A stretch of 64,000 nt of DNA from Ignavibacteriales bacterium (GCA_016700155.1 CP065001.1:1178001-1242000), one strand, 5' to 3'; numbered from the stretch's first letter, positions 9,670 through 19,152 are shown. Made by a program: numbers and translations. The notes: generated by a model not told the origin, from the sequence alone.

Positions 9670-10443
9670 ATGCGGACAAAATTAGATATTGCCAAAAACT
9701 GGCTTCCACGCTATACCGGCACTTCTCTTGACGAATTCGGCGACTACCTGCTGTTGACAAATTTCCATAACTATGTAACAAAATTTGCAGACCAGTTTAA
9801 ATGTGATGTTAAAGGCATTGGTAAACCAATGCAGACTGCTACCAATTCACATGGGCTTTCAATAATTAATTTTGGAATTGGTTCAGCAAACGCAGCAACT
9901 ATTATGGATTTGCTGGTCGCAAAAAAACCGAAAGGTGTGCTCTTTCTTGGTAAGTGCGGCGGACTGAAACGTTCAACTGAGTTAGGACACTTCATTCTTC
10001 CGATTGCGGCGATAAGGGGAGAAGGTACGAGTGATGACTATCTGCCCAAAGAAGTTCCTGCGATGCCTTCATTCAAATTACATAAGTTCGTATCGGATAA
10101 AATTGCCTCACGCGGACTTGAGTACCGCACAGGAGTAATCTACACAACCAACAGGCGTGTATGGGAATGGGATAGTAGTTTCAAAAAATATCTAAAAGGA
10201 TTATACACGATAGGTATTGATATGGAAACCGCTACACTTTTTATAGTGGGACTTGTCAATGAAATACCAAGGGGCGCTCTGCTTCTTGTTTCCGATATGC
10301 CGATGGTGCCCGAAGGTGTAAAGACTGAAGAATCAGATAAACTTGTTACCGAAAAATATTCTGACCTTCATTTACAGATAGGAATTGAGGCGATGACTGA
10401 TATTGAAGAAAAAGGTGAGTTCATTAAACATTTTAAGTATTAA
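9670..10443 (+). CDS. amn: AMP nucleosidase
   Basis: This enzyme hydrolyses AMP to adenine and ribose 5-phosphate. The 257-residue protein matches the short Bacteroidota-type AMP nucleosidase: NWLPRYTG and LLLTNF at the N-terminus, INFGIGSANAATIMDLL, FLGKCGGLK, LPIAAIRGEGTSDDY, TGVIYTTNRRVWEWD, the nucleoside-phosphorylase-type IDMETATLF, and SDMPMVPEGVKTEESD. It lacks the extra N-terminal domain of the E. coli Amn. The start at 9670 directly follows a three-codon reading frame (ATG AAG AAA TAA at 9658-9669). Confidence 0.9.
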   Translation: MRTKLDIAKNWLPRYTGTSLDEFGDYLLLTNFHNYVTKFADQFKCDVKGIGKPMQTATNSHGLSIINFGIGSANAATIMDLLVAKKPKGVLFLGKCGGLKRSTELGHFILPIAAIRGEGTSDDYLPKEVPAMPSFKLHKFVSDKIASRGLEYRTGVIYTTNRRVWEWDSSFKKYLKGLYTIGIDMETATLFIVGLVNEIPRGALLLVSDMPMVPEGVKTEESDKLVTEKYSDLHLQIGIEAMTDIEEKGEFIKHFKY

Positions 10444-10513
10444 GTCAGTCTAAATGAATAATAATATTTAAACAAACCGGTAAATTTTTAAAAACAAAAT
10501 TCCAGAGGGAAAG

Positions 10514-12403
10514 ATGAAACTTTTTAAATCCTTAATTATTCTAATTGCTGCAATAACTTTTTTTTCCTGCAGTGAAGAATTAAAATTCAACGGAAAATTT
10601 TCATATTCACCGGCTTCACCACAGTCTTCTGATAATATCAACGTAATGTATTTACCCGATAGCACAATGTTTAAAGACGTTCCCGGAATAAGAATGTTCG
10701 CTTACATGTACGGTAAAGAACTTATTAACACTATCGAAGTTCCAATGAACAGGAAAGAAAAAGGGTGGACAGCTAATTTCAAACCTGATGAATCGGCACT
10801 CGGAATTGTTATTAAATTCCGGCATGATCAGGAATCTGATAACAATAACAAAAAGGGATTCGTAATAAATCTGCATGATGGTTCAGGAAAAATTTTGAAA
10901 GGCAGCCGCATTGCATTAGCCGGCGGTGCCTATTCCTGGGGTTACTATGCTGATATTGAGCCGGATAATGATATGGTCAAACAACTCATTGATGATGAGT
11001 TAAAAGCATATCCGGATGCTAAGCATGAATACATCGATGATTACCTTAAATTTCTTTCAAGAACTGAAAAGGAAAAAGGCGACAGCCTGATAAAAATTGA
11101 ACTCACGGAATTTGAGAAAACAAATCCTGATGATGAGTATGGAACTGAAGCGCTTTATTCATGGTATTCCAGGATAAAAGAAACAGGAATTGCAGAAAAG
11201 TATCTTTCAATTCTTAAAGAAAAATATCCCCAATGTAAATCACTGCAGACTGACAGGTACAGAAAGTTCAGGGCTGAAATAGATGTTACAAAAAAATTAG
11301 AGTTAGCATCACAATTTGAAAAAGACTTTCCCAAAAGTGATTACATTGTCACCCTGTATGATCTTATAGCTAATGATTACCGTGATTCAAAAAAGTATAA
11401 TGAGGCGTATGAATATCTCAAAGCTAATAAGAACAAACCTTCAGGTTACCGCTTCTATGCGGTTGTTAACAGAATGATCGATGAAAAAGCATCACCCGAA
11501 ATAGCAATGGAAATTATTAAACTTGGAGTTGAACGAAACAGGGAAGATGTTAAGAACCCAAAAGGAGAGAAACCCGAATATTACAGTCACGATGAATGGA
11601 AAGAAGACCGTGAATACATACTTGGTCTAAATCTTCGTGCACTTGGTAAACTTCAATCTGATGGCGGCAATAATACTGAAGCTGAATCAAGTCTTAAAGA
11701 AGCGGTCGCTTTAACAAAAGGAAAGGAATCATCAATCAATGAACAATATGCAAAAGTATTAATTGATCTTGGAAAAAATAAAGAGGCGATTGATGAGATA
11801 AGCAGTCATATAAAAAAGGGTACAGGCACTGTTGAAATGAAAAATCTTTTGAAGACAGCTTATGTAAAAGACAGGGGCAGCGATGCCGGCTTTGATGAGT
11901 ATCTTTCAAGCTTTGAAGTACTTGCAAAAGAATTGATGATCGATAAACTAAAAAAAGATATGGTGTCGACTCCCGCTCCGGATTTTAAACTTACCGATCT
12001 TGAAGGGAAACAGGTTTCATTAAAAGAATTAAAAGGTAAAGTTGTTATTATAGATTTTTGGGCAACGTGGTGCGGACCCTGCCTCCAGTCTTTCCCCGGA
12101 ATGCAGAAGGCTGTCGAAAAATATTCAGACAATAACAACGTAAAGTTTTTGTTCATCAACTCATGGGAGAATGTTGTTGATAAAGAACAAAACGCTGTGG
12201 ACTTTATCAGTAAAACAAAATATCCTTTCAGGGTTCTTCTTGATCTTGATAACAAAGTAATTGAATCATTCAAGGTTACTGGGATCCCAACTAAGTTCAT
12301 TATCGATAAAGCAGGTAACACAAGGTTTGTAAGTGTTGGTTTCAACGGCAACCCGGATGTGATGGTCGATGAACTAAGCACAATGATCGGAATGCTCTTA
12401 TAA
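10514..12403 (+). CDS. TPR-containing TlpA-family thioredoxin lipoprotein
   Basis: A 629-residue exported protein. The lipobox ITFFSC follows a short signal peptide. An N-terminal beta domain (about residues 25-135) is followed by a long helical, TPR-like region (about 140-480, with repeated ...YPxxKS and KYNEAYEYL patterns). The C-terminal thioredoxin domain carries WATWCGPC and the cis-Pro segment TGIPTKFIID. This arrangement is common in Bacteroidota and Ignavibacteria TlpA family disulfide reductases; the helical part probably binds partner proteins. AGAGGGAAAG just before the ATG is a plausible ribosome binding site. A terminator follows the gene. Confidence 0.87.
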   Translation: MKLFKSLIILIAAITFFSCSEELKFNGKFSYSPASPQSSDNINVMYLPDSTMFKDVPGIRMFAYMYGKELINTIEVPMNRKEKGWTANFKPDESALGIVIKFRHDQESDNNNKKGFVINLHDGSGKILKGSRIALAGGAYSWGYYADIEPDNDMVKQLIDDELKAYPDAKHEYIDDYLKFLSRTEKEKGDSLIKIELTEFEKTNPDDEYGTEALYSWYSRIKETGIAEKYLSILKEKYPQCKSLQTDRYRKFRAEIDVTKKLELASQFEKDFPKSDYIVTLYDLIANDYRDSKKYNEAYEYLKANKNKPSGYRFYAVVNRMIDEKASPEIAMEIIKLGVERNREDVKNPKGEKPEYYSHDEWKEDREYILGLNLRALGKLQSDGGNNTEAESSLKEAVALTKGKESSINEQYAKVLIDLGKNKEAIDEISSHIKKGTGTVEMKNLLKTAYVKDRGSDAGFDEYLSSFEVLAKELMIDKLKKDMVSTPAPDFKLTDLEGKQVSLKELKGKVVIIDFWATWCGPCLQSFPGMQKAVEKYSDNNNVKFLFINSWENVVDKEQNAVDFISKTKYPFRVLLDLDNKVIESFKVTGIPTKFIIDKAGNTRFVSVGFNGNPDVMVDELSTMIGMLL

Positions 12404-12424
12404 GTTTTTAGAAATTATTTTGAT

Positions 12425-12454
12425 AAATCCCGCCTTTGAGCGGGATTTTTTTTT
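12425..12454 (+). terminator. Intrinsic terminator after the TlpA/TPR gene
   Basis: A perfect 9-bp stem AAATCCCGC (12425-12433) and GCGGGATTT (12440-12448) encloses a 6-nt loop and runs into nine or more T residues. Confidence 0.93.
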
Positions 12455-12523
12455 GTGCATAGTTTGAGGTTGGAAAGTCCGGATTCTTTTATTTACATTT
12501 CCGGCGGAGATGTATTCAACGAC

Positions 12524-14545
12524 ATGTTTTTGAAAATAAAAAATATAATACCGGCTGCAGCAGTTCTTTTGATTTTGTTTGGTGATGTACGTCCGCTGTG
12601 TGCAAACCCGTTGTACGAAGATTCATCTTCGGCACAAAATCAATATTATCAGCTTGCGGTTGAGAATGTAAATAAAAACACACCGCAAAGCCGGACACTT
12701 GCCAGGGATTATCTTCGTAAAGCAATCAACTCAGAACCGGGTAATATTCAATACAGGCTGGAACTTGCATCATTGCTTGAAGATGCTTTCAGCACAACTG
12801 CGGAAGAAGAATATAACGGTGTACTTTCAATCGACAGCTCAAATACAAGCGCCTTACTTGGACTTGCTAAAATCCGTGAACGTGAATTTTATGAATGGCT
12901 GAACTCAGTAAAAGTATTCGATGATAATATAATTATTGAGTTCAATGATTATGCTATGGAAGACTTTGAACTTGCAGAATCAAATTATAAAAAAGTTATT
13001 TCAATCGATCCTGAAAATTATGACGCAAACATTAAACTGGCTGTGCTTTATGAATCTGTTGATAAGAATGATGACGCACTCAAGTCAATACAAAGCCTGG
13101 AATTAATTTATCCTGACTCATTCCAGGTTTTTCTTTATAAAGGATTGATCCTTTATAACCTTTCAAGAATAGAAGACGCCAATAAAGAATTTCTTCATGC
13201 ATTCAGTCTGATGCCTTATGATCTGAAAACTGAGTACAGGATCAAAACTGTCTCTGAACTGCTTGACCCTGTTCTGAAAGATAAAATCAAAAATTATGAT
13301 ATATCGGAACAACAGGATTTGTTTGAATACTACTGGTCTATCAGTGATCCTCTTTACCTTACAGAATACAATGAACGGCTGACTGAACACTATGCGAGGA
13401 TAATTACATCAAACCTTCGTTTCACTTTGAAAAATAATTCAAAACCGGGATGGCTGACTGACAGGGGTGAGATAATAATGAGATATGGTGAACCACAAAA
13501 AACCATGAGAATAAGACCCGGTGTTGATTGGGGTTCATTCAATGTTAAAACCGAAGTATGGTACTACAAAAATATGGTGCTTGGTTTTACCGATACATAC
13601 TCTTCCGGTGATTATGTTTATAACATTCCATCGTCGCCAATTGATCGTGTACGTTCTCAATTCAGCGGGAACACATTTGAGTTTGTTAATGAACTTAAGC
13701 GGAAGTACTATGATTCGTACACTCCAAAATACGAAGGTCCGTCATTCCAGGTCGCGTTAAATACGGTTCAGTTCAGAAGTGAGCAGAACAAATCCATGAC
13801 AGACATTTACATCAACTATGAATTTACTGATTCACTTTCTTTGTCGTCAGAAAATTATCTAAATCATGAAAGAGGAGTTTTCTTCTTCAACGATGCATTT
13901 GAAAAAGTTTATGAGAAAAGGAGTAGTGTTTCATCCGGAACTTACCGGCAGAATTCCGTAAACATTAATACCGCTGAACTTGTACTTAAGCCCGGTACGG
14001 GAAATCTTGCGTTTGAAATTCTTCGAACAGAGGATAAAGGTGTCTCCAGTAATCACGGCGGATATACTGTCAGGAATTTTTCCGGTAAAAAACTTTCAGC
14101 AAGTGATCTGCTCATTGCGGTATCAGTAAAGTTCGATGAAACTGACAAAACATTTATCAAACGGAAGAATATAAATTTACTGCCTTCGCCCACTTTATCA
14201 TTTTCAAAGGATGATGGACTTTACATTTACTACGAAGTATACAATCTCACAAAAGGAAATAACGATTACAGTTTTGAACAGACTTTCACGCTAAAAAATT
14301 TATCCGATGAGGAATTTACTGTCGGAAAAATTTTCGGATCAATACTTAGCTTTACCGGGTTACAATCTGATGATGAAAGTGTTTCAATTTCCTCTGTCAT
14401 TACTTCATCGGAAAGAGATACAGAAATACACCTGCAGTTAGATTTAAGGGATTATGAACCGGGAGAGTATGAACTCACAATAAATTTACGTGATATAAAT
14501 TCGGATGATTCCGCAGAAACAAAATCCAGGCTGACTATAAAATGA
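12524..14545 (+). CDS. GWxTD domain-containing protein with TPR-like N-terminus
   Basis: The signal peptide (FLKIKNIIPAAAVLLILFGD...LCANP) is followed by a TPR-rich half of about 270 residues. Then comes the GWxTD domain, with GWLTDRGEIIMRYGEPQK and the KTEVWYYKN block. The C-terminal third is beta-rich and resembles the domain that follows GWxTD in other members. The function is unestablished; the domain is found in envelope proteins of Bacteroidota, Acidobacteria and relatives. The ATG at 12524 is preferred because the earlier GTG (12455) would put about 23 residues before the signal peptide. Its stop overlaps the TonB-like gene by 4 bp, so the two are coupled. Confidence 0.82.
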   Translation: MFLKIKNIIPAAAVLLILFGDVRPLCANPLYEDSSSAQNQYYQLAVENVNKNTPQSRTLARDYLRKAINSEPGNIQYRLELASLLEDAFSTTAEEEYNGVLSIDSSNTSALLGLAKIREREFYEWLNSVKVFDDNIIIEFNDYAMEDFELAESNYKKVISIDPENYDANIKLAVLYESVDKNDDALKSIQSLELIYPDSFQVFLYKGLILYNLSRIEDANKEFLHAFSLMPYDLKTEYRIKTVSELLDPVLKDKIKNYDISEQQDLFEYYWSISDPLYLTEYNERLTEHYARIITSNLRFTLKNNSKPGWLTDRGEIIMRYGEPQKTMRIRPGVDWGSFNVKTEVWYYKNMVLGFTDTYSSGDYVYNIPSSPIDRVRSQFSGNTFEFVNELKRKYYDSYTPKYEGPSFQVALNTVQFRSEQNKSMTDIYINYEFTDSLSLSSENYLNHERGVFFFNDAFEKVYEKRSSVSSGTYRQNSVNINTAELVLKPGTGNLAFEILRTEDKGVSSNHGGYTVRNFSGKKLSASDLLIAVSVKFDETDKTFIKRKNINLLPSPTLSFSKDDGLYIYYEVYNLTKGNNDYSFEQTFTLKNLSDEEFTVGKIFGSILSFTGLQSDDESVSISSVITSSERDTEIHLQLDLRDYEPGEYELTINLRDINSDDSAETKSRLTIK

Positions 14546-15159
14546 TTACATCTGCAGGTAAATATAATTACAATCGCAACCTGGCAATTTCATTTGTCAT
14601 AAGTATCGTGATTGTTATAAGTATTTTTCTTTTTACGCCTGAACCTTCCGCAAAAAAAATAGTAGTTAAAACAACGACTGATAATTTCATACCGGTCGAA
14701 TATATTCCGGTTACTCATCAATCATTATCAGGGGAGAAATTATCTTCGCAGGTATCAGAGAATAATCCTCCGGAGATCGCAGTAGAATCCATTGAACCTG
14801 AATTGGCTGATGAAACTGAAACCGCATTAACCGATATTGAAACTGCATCACTCATAGGCGACAATGGTAATGAGGAAAATGTTAATGAAGAAACTCAACC
14901 CGGTTATAATTTTTCAGCGAGACAGATACTTGAAGTAATTCCCGGTAAAAAAGAAAAAATTAATGGCAGCATCAAACTTTCCTTGCTGGTCAATAAAGAC
15001 GGGCTGGTGAAAGAGCATAAAATAGTTTCAAGTTCACTTGATTGCGGTGACTGCCTGGAAAATATTCTTGATGCAGTCTATAAATCCAAATGGCAGCCGC
15101 TCGTTATTAAAGGAAAGAAAACAGAATTCTGGACAGACAAACAATACGTTTTCAACTGA
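14542..15159 (+). CDS. TonB-like energy-transducer protein
   Basis: The protein has one N-terminal membrane segment (about residues 15-32) and a polar, acidic linker rich in E and T (40-125) instead of the usual Pro-Lys linker. A C-terminal TonB-type domain reads GSIKLSLLVNKDGLVKEHKI, with a Cys pair in DCGDCL and KWQPL near the end. It starts within the stop codon of the GWxTD gene (ATGA overlap). It may link inner-membrane energy to an outer-membrane partner, but ExbB and ExbD are not nearby. A structural role with the GWxTD protein is equally possible. Confidence 0.7.
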   Translation: MITSAGKYNYNRNLAISFVISIVIVISIFLFTPEPSAKKIVVKTTTDNFIPVEYIPVTHQSLSGEKLSSQVSENNPPEIAVESIEPELADETETALTDIETASLIGDNGNEENVNEETQPGYNFSARQILEVIPGKKEKINGSIKLSLLVNKDGLVKEHKIVSSSLDCGDCLENILDAVYKSKWQPLVIKGKKTEFWTDKQYVFN

Positions 15160-16098
15160 TCAGATCCTTCGCCTGAATCCCTGCCCATGCACTTCGTGCA
15201 CATTATTAATAATCACGAACGCGTCCGGATCAACTTCCTTTATCAATTGCGTAAGCTGACTTAACTCCTTCATAGTAACAATTGTAAAAATAATTTCGCG
15301 TTCAACATTCCTGTAAAGTCCGCGTGCCTTTAATGCTGTAGCGCCGCGGCTAAGATCGTACATTATCTTTTCACCAATCTCTTTATGCTTGTCTGAAATT
15401 ATATAAACGACACGTGCATAATCAAATCCATCCATAATCACATCAATCAGCCGGCTTGAAATTAACAGAAGAAAAACTGCGTACATTGTCAGCACCGCGG
15501 CGGGTCTGTCCGGAGAAAGATCTTTTATGTCGATAATAAATCCTGCAATGGCGATGACAAAAAGATCGGTTATCATAATTGCCTGCCCCGGTTTGATGCC
15601 GTAACGTTTTTGCATTATCGCTGCTACAATATCCGAACCTGCGGTGGTTCCTCTGAACTTAAACACAATTCCAAGTCCGACACCAAGCAGAGCGGCACCA
15701 ATAACAATAAGAAAAAGAAAATCAGTCTGAAAAATATTTTTTATTGTCTCGGTTTCCTGCAGTTTTACAAAATCTATAACAGGTATATCACCCCTGAAGA
15801 AATCAATAAAGAAAGCGTTGAGAGTAAAAGCATAAAAAGTTCTTACGCCGAATTGTTTACCTAGTTCCTTTACTCCCCATAAGTACAGGGGAATATTTAA
15901 AACCCAAATCAGCACACCGACGGGAATTGTATTGTTGGAAAGATAATGTATCGCCATCGATAGACCGCTTACACCGCCGGGAACAACCCTTGCATCAACA
16001 AGGAATACGCCGATACCGATTCCCATTATTGCGGCACCGACTGTCAAAAAGAAATAATCAATTATCGCCTGCTTCTTTAACTTTGAACTACTCATCAT
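15160..16098 (-). CDS. YitT family membrane protein (DUF161/DUF2179)
   Basis: The N-terminal two thirds has five or six membrane helices with the YitT-family glycine-rich turns (VVPGGVSGLSMAIHYL; FKFRGTTAGSDIVAAIMQKR). The cytoplasmic C-terminal DUF2179 domain is ferredoxin-like (REIIFTIVTMKELSQL and DPDAFVIINNVHEVHGQGF). Transport function is presumed but the substrate is unknown. It converges with the TonB-like gene, with adjoining stops. A terminator-like hairpin lies in its 5' leader. Confidence 0.88.
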   Translation of the reverse strand: MMSSSKLKKQAIIDYFFLTVGAAIMGIGIGVFLVDARVVPGGVSGLSMAIHYLSNNTIPVGVLIWVLNIPLYLWGVKELGKQFGVRTFYAFTLNAFFIDFFRGDIPVIDFVKLQETETIKNIFQTDFLFLIVIGAALLGVGLGIVFKFRGTTAGSDIVAAIMQKRYGIKPGQAIMITDLFVIAIAGFIIDIKDLSPDRPAAVLTMYAVFLLLISSRLIDVIMDGFDYARVVYIISDKHKEIGEKIMYDLSRGATALKARGLYRNVEREIIFTIVTMKELSQLTQLIKEVDPDAFVIINNVHEVHGQGFRRRI

Positions 16099-16111
16099 TC
16101 TATCTTTCTAT

Positions 16112-16142
16112 AAAAAAACGCAGCAAAATATTAATGCTGCGT
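16112..16142 (-). terminator. Terminator-like hairpin in the YitT 5' leader
   Basis: On the minus strand ACGCAGCA and TGCTGCGT form a perfect 8-bp stem with a 9-nt AT-rich loop, followed by seven T residues. It ends 13 nt before the YitT start codon. No minus-strand gene lies within 600 bp upstream, so it could be an attenuator or a barrier to antisense transcription from the repeat region. Confidence 0.6.
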
Positions 16143-16274
16143 CAGACTTTTACCTCTTAAAATATTACCGATCGAAAATACGTCCCGGCTGTTATCACAG
16201 CATTTATTAAAAACTCCCGTAAAATTATCCACATACATTCAATGAAGCAATCAGTATAAAAATAAAAGTAACCG

Positions 16275-16627
16275 GTCATTTCGAACGAACCCCTGTTTTC
16301 ATCTGGTGAGAGAGAAATCTCATCGGAGAGAAAGATTAAGAAAAAGATAAAGATATATCCCATCCCTTGAACGAAATAGCAATAACGGGATTCGATATGA
16401 CAGGTAAAAATAATTTGTCACTTCGAACGAGCCCTGGATTTCATCAGGCGAGAGAGAAATCTCACCGAAGAGAAAGATTAAGAAAAAGATAAAGAGATAT
16501 CTCACCCCTTGAACGAAATAGGAATGACGGGATTCGATATGACAGGTAAAAGTAAATTGTCATTTCGAAAGCTCGCCCCAGCACGCTATTAAACGATTGT
16601 CATTTCGACCGTAGGGAGAAATCTCAT
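16275..16627. repeat. 142-bp tandem repeat of the GTCATTTCGA dispersed family
   Basis: Three copies of GTCA(T/C)TTCGAA begin at 16275, 16417 and 16559, exactly 142 bp apart, giving two full units and a third start. Each full unit carries GAGAGAGAAATCTCA (internally palindromic), a run AGAAAGATTAAGAAAAAGA, and TTCGATATGACAG at its end. A fourth GTCATTTCGA starts at 16599 and runs to AGGGAGAAATCTCA. The rest of the 594-bp gap (16143-16736) holds no gene I can support; the antisense ORFs in it come from the repeat. Confidence 0.88.
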
Positions 16628-16659
16628 ACCCAAAATTGATGAACTATTAAAAACGGAAT

Positions 16660-16690
16660 ATGCTAAATGCCGAAACATTCCTTAACTTTG
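16660..16690 (+). promoter_or_regulatory. Likely promoter of the DUF4139 gene
   Basis: TAACTTTG at 16683-16690 exactly matches the Bacteroidota -7 box TAnnTTTG. ATG at 16660-16662, 20 bp upstream, is a near match to the -33 TTG. The box lies 46 bp before the start codon, and AAGGAG follows close to the gene. Confidence 0.5.
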
Positions 16691-16736
16691 TACAGTATCA
16701 AAACACAAAATCATTTAACTAAGGAGTACACCAAAA

Positions 16737-18101
16737 ATGAAACTCAAAAGTCTTGTAACATTAATTCTTGTTATATCCTTCATCGGAATAACATCAGCAC
16801 AGGAACAGAAACTCGCGGTAACAGTTTATAACGCAAACCTCGGCGTGGTAAAAGACCAGAGAAAACTTGATCTCAAATCAGGCGTGTCAAACATATCCGT
16901 AACAGACGTCGCGCAGTACATCGATCCAACAAGCGTTCACATAAAACTTAACGGTGAAGTGATTGAACAGAACTACCAGTACGATCTCGTCAGCCTCGAT
17001 AAAATTGTGCAGAAGTATATTGATAAAGATGTTCAGCTTATAAGCGAAACAAGTGAATTGATTGAAGGAAAACTTTTATCTGGTGGTGCGGGACAGGTTG
17101 TTCTTCAGAAAAAAGACGGCGGACTTGTAATGCTTCCAAATCTTACCAAGTACAGATTCTCGGTTGGTTCGCTTCCTGAAGGGTTGATAACCAAACCCAC
17201 ACTTGTATGGCTGGTTAATTCAAACTCATCAGGCAAACAGGATGTTGAAATCTCATACCAGACAGCAGGAATGAACTGGCATGCAGAATACGTCGCGGTG
17301 CTTAACAGCAATGATACAAAAATCGATCTCAATAGCTGGGTAAGTGTTGAAAATAATTCAGGTACAACTTATAAAGATGCAAAGTTAAAATTAGTTGCAG
17401 GCAATCTTAACCTTGTTCAGAACATTCAAACTCAAACCGGAAGAATGGACGGAATGTATATGGAAAAATCCGTAAGCCAGGATCAGTTTGGTGAAAAAGA
17501 ATTTTTTGAATATCACATCTACGATCTTAAAAGACCAACAACACTTGCCAACAACGAAACAAAACAGATTTCATTATTTGAAGCAGGCAATGTTGGTGTA
17601 GTAAAAAAATATTTTTACAAAAGCGGTTCAAACTACTACTATAACCCGGGCTTAGCAGGCAAAGTAAATGTAATTGTTGAATTTGAAAACAAAGAAGGCA
17701 ATAACCTTGGTGTGCCGATGCCTAAAGGAAAAGTAAGAGTATATAAATCGGATGGTGAATCAGTAGAGTTTATCGGTGAAGATATGATTGACCACACACC
17801 AAAGAACGAAAAACTAAAACTTAAAATCGGTGATGCGTTTGATATAGTCGCGGAAGAAATACAGACAGAAAACAAAAGAATAACCGACCGTGTAAGCGAA
17901 CAGGCTTATGATTTGAAATTCAGGAACAGGAAAAAAGAAGATGTAGTGATAGAAGTCGAAAGGGGATTAGGACTTAACTGGGAAGTACTAAGCTCATCCA
18001 TCAACTATGAAAAGAAAGACTCACAGAACATCACATTCAAAGTGCCTGTTAAAGCTGATGGTGAAACTGTGCTGAAGTTTAGAGTTAGGTATTCGTACTG
18101 A
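16737..18101 (+). CDS. DUF4139 domain-containing exported protein
   Basis: A 454-residue protein with a clear signal peptide (MKLKSLVTLILVISFIGITSAQ). The mature part matches the DUF4139 family: an early VYNANLGVVKDQR strand, the PTLVWLVNS and QTAGMNWHAEYVAVL segments, then SWVSVENNSGTTYKDAKL, and a C-terminal beta domain (DVVIEVERGLG ... FRVRYSY). Members are periplasmic or surface proteins of unknown function. AAGGAG about 10 nt upstream supports the start. The first REP palindrome of the downstream cassette lies 25 bp after its stop. Confidence 0.85.
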   Translation: MKLKSLVTLILVISFIGITSAQEQKLAVTVYNANLGVVKDQRKLDLKSGVSNISVTDVAQYIDPTSVHIKLNGEVIEQNYQYDLVSLDKIVQKYIDKDVQLISETSELIEGKLLSGGAGQVVLQKKDGGLVMLPNLTKYRFSVGSLPEGLITKPTLVWLVNSNSSGKQDVEISYQTAGMNWHAEYVAVLNSNDTKIDLNSWVSVENNSGTTYKDAKLKLVAGNLNLVQNIQTQTGRMDGMYMEKSVSQDQFGEKEFFEYHIYDLKRPTTLANNETKQISLFEAGNVGVVKKYFYKSGSNYYYNPGLAGKVNVIVEFENKEGNNLGVPMPKGKVRVYKSDGESVEFIGEDMIDHTPKNEKLKLKIGDAFDIVAEEIQTENKRITDRVSEQAYDLKFRNRKKEDVVIEVERGLGLNWEVLSSSINYEKKDSQNITFKVPVKADGETVLKFRVRYSY

Positions 18102-18125
18102 CAATTTATTTTCTTTACACTTGGG

Positions 18126-18149
18126 CTGTCACGGTCCAAACCGTGACAG
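18126..18149. repeat. REP palindrome 1 (left edge of RAYT cassette)
   Basis: A perfect palindrome: arm CTGTCACGGT (18126-18135), loop CCAA, arm ACCGTGACAG (18140-18149), preceded by TTGGG. The same element recurs at 19129, 19721 (inverted) and, as a half, at 20198. Confidence 0.92.
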
Positions 18150-18168
18150 TTATTTCTGAAGGAGTATC

Positions 18169-19149
18169 ATGAAAAAGAAAGGACTAAGAAAAAGTATAGC
18201 ACTATCTCTTTTTGCTTTATTAATCATGATTTTCATTTTCATTGCTTGGCCCTTGAAATACCCTCCATCTATATCATTCTACTTTGATAGTGAATTGGTA
18301 TATGTAATTAGCTTAATTCTATTAGTGGTTCTATTCATCCTTAAGCTGAATCTAAAAAATAAAACTGAACCCAGCTCAAACTCTACAAGTGGAACCGAAA
18401 AGAATATTTCTGAAAATAAAAAGGATTTGTTTCTGGCTAATCTATATGAACAATTATTTAACCTCATAGGAATTTTCATTAGTGTTTTACTAGCCATAAA
18501 CTTAGCTAACGATCAAAGTAAGGAATCAGAAAAACAAAAGTATCGAGCTTTACTTTATACAAGCATAAAATTAGATGAATTTTATATTGATGAAACAGAA
18601 AGAATAATTAATTCAAGAACAGAATCAGACTATGTTGATTTAGCTAATATTTCAACGCTTGAAAAAGCAAAAGAACAGTTCATTTTGTATGAAGTAATAA
18701 AAAATGGTTACCTATACAGCTATGCTTCTGATTTTTTCAAAAACTGGATAACAACTCTTATAAATAATATTCAAAAAAATGATCTTACCAGCGTACAAGA
18801 AAATACTGCTATCATCGATTCATTGAGAAAATATTTAATCTTCAAAGAAGATATTGTAAAAATCGAAATTGCATTTATTGATAGTTCTTTGGATACATCC
18901 ACGATTGCGGATAAGTATAATGATGCTATAGTGAAATTAAATGGTATGAATATTTTCATAAGAGTTGATACTTCAGAACATCAAATACCTAATTTGGGAG
19001 CGAACTCAGAATATTGGAGTAAATTTGATGAAATTAGACCGAGCGATTTAATTTTTGGAGATAGTATAATCTCAAATCATAAAATAGTGACTGGGGAATA
19101 CAGGCCATTAAAGGAAATTCTAACTAGGCTGTTACGGTCCAAACCGTGA
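18169..19149 (+). CDS. Membrane protein of unknown function, cargo of REP cassette
   Basis: A 326-residue protein with two N-terminal hydrophobic helices (about residues 10-30 and 40-60) and a third near 95-112 (LFNLIGIFISVLLAINLA). The rest is a charged, mostly helical soluble region. I recognise no family. GAAGGAG directly upstream of the ATG supports the start. The last codons and the stop are provided by REP palindrome 2: the gene ends R-S-K-P-stop, read from CGG TCC AAA CCG TGA. The gene is bracketed by REP elements and sits just before the transposase, so it was probably brought in or rearranged with the cassette. Confidence 0.75.
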   Translation: MKKKGLRKSIALSLFALLIMIFIFIAWPLKYPPSISFYFDSELVYVISLILLVVLFILKLNLKNKTEPSSNSTSGTEKNISENKKDLFLANLYEQLFNLIGIFISVLLAINLANDQSKESEKQKYRALLYTSIKLDEFYIDETERIINSRTESDYVDLANISTLEKAKEQFILYEVIKNGYLYSYASDFFKNWITTLINNIQKNDLTSVQENTAIIDSLRKYLIFKEDIVKIEIAFIDSSLDTSTIADKYNDAIVKLNGMNIFIRVDTSEHQIPNLGANSEYWSKFDEIRPSDLIFGDSIISNHKIVTGEYRPLKEILTRLLRSKP

Positions 19150-19152
19150 CAG
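19129..19152. repeat. REP palindrome 2, overlapping a gene 3' end
   Basis: CTGTTACGGT / CCAA / ACCGTGACAG, one mismatch from REP 1 and in the same orientation. It overlaps the last 21 bp of the membrane-protein gene and supplies its TGA. The transposase ATG follows 7 bp downstream. Confidence 0.92.

Noticed and set aside
16157..16505. Two antisense ORFs with hydrophobic peptides (IFFLIFLFGEISLSP type)
   Set aside because: They are translations of the 142-bp tandem repeat, resemble each other only because the DNA is repeated, and have no ribosome site.
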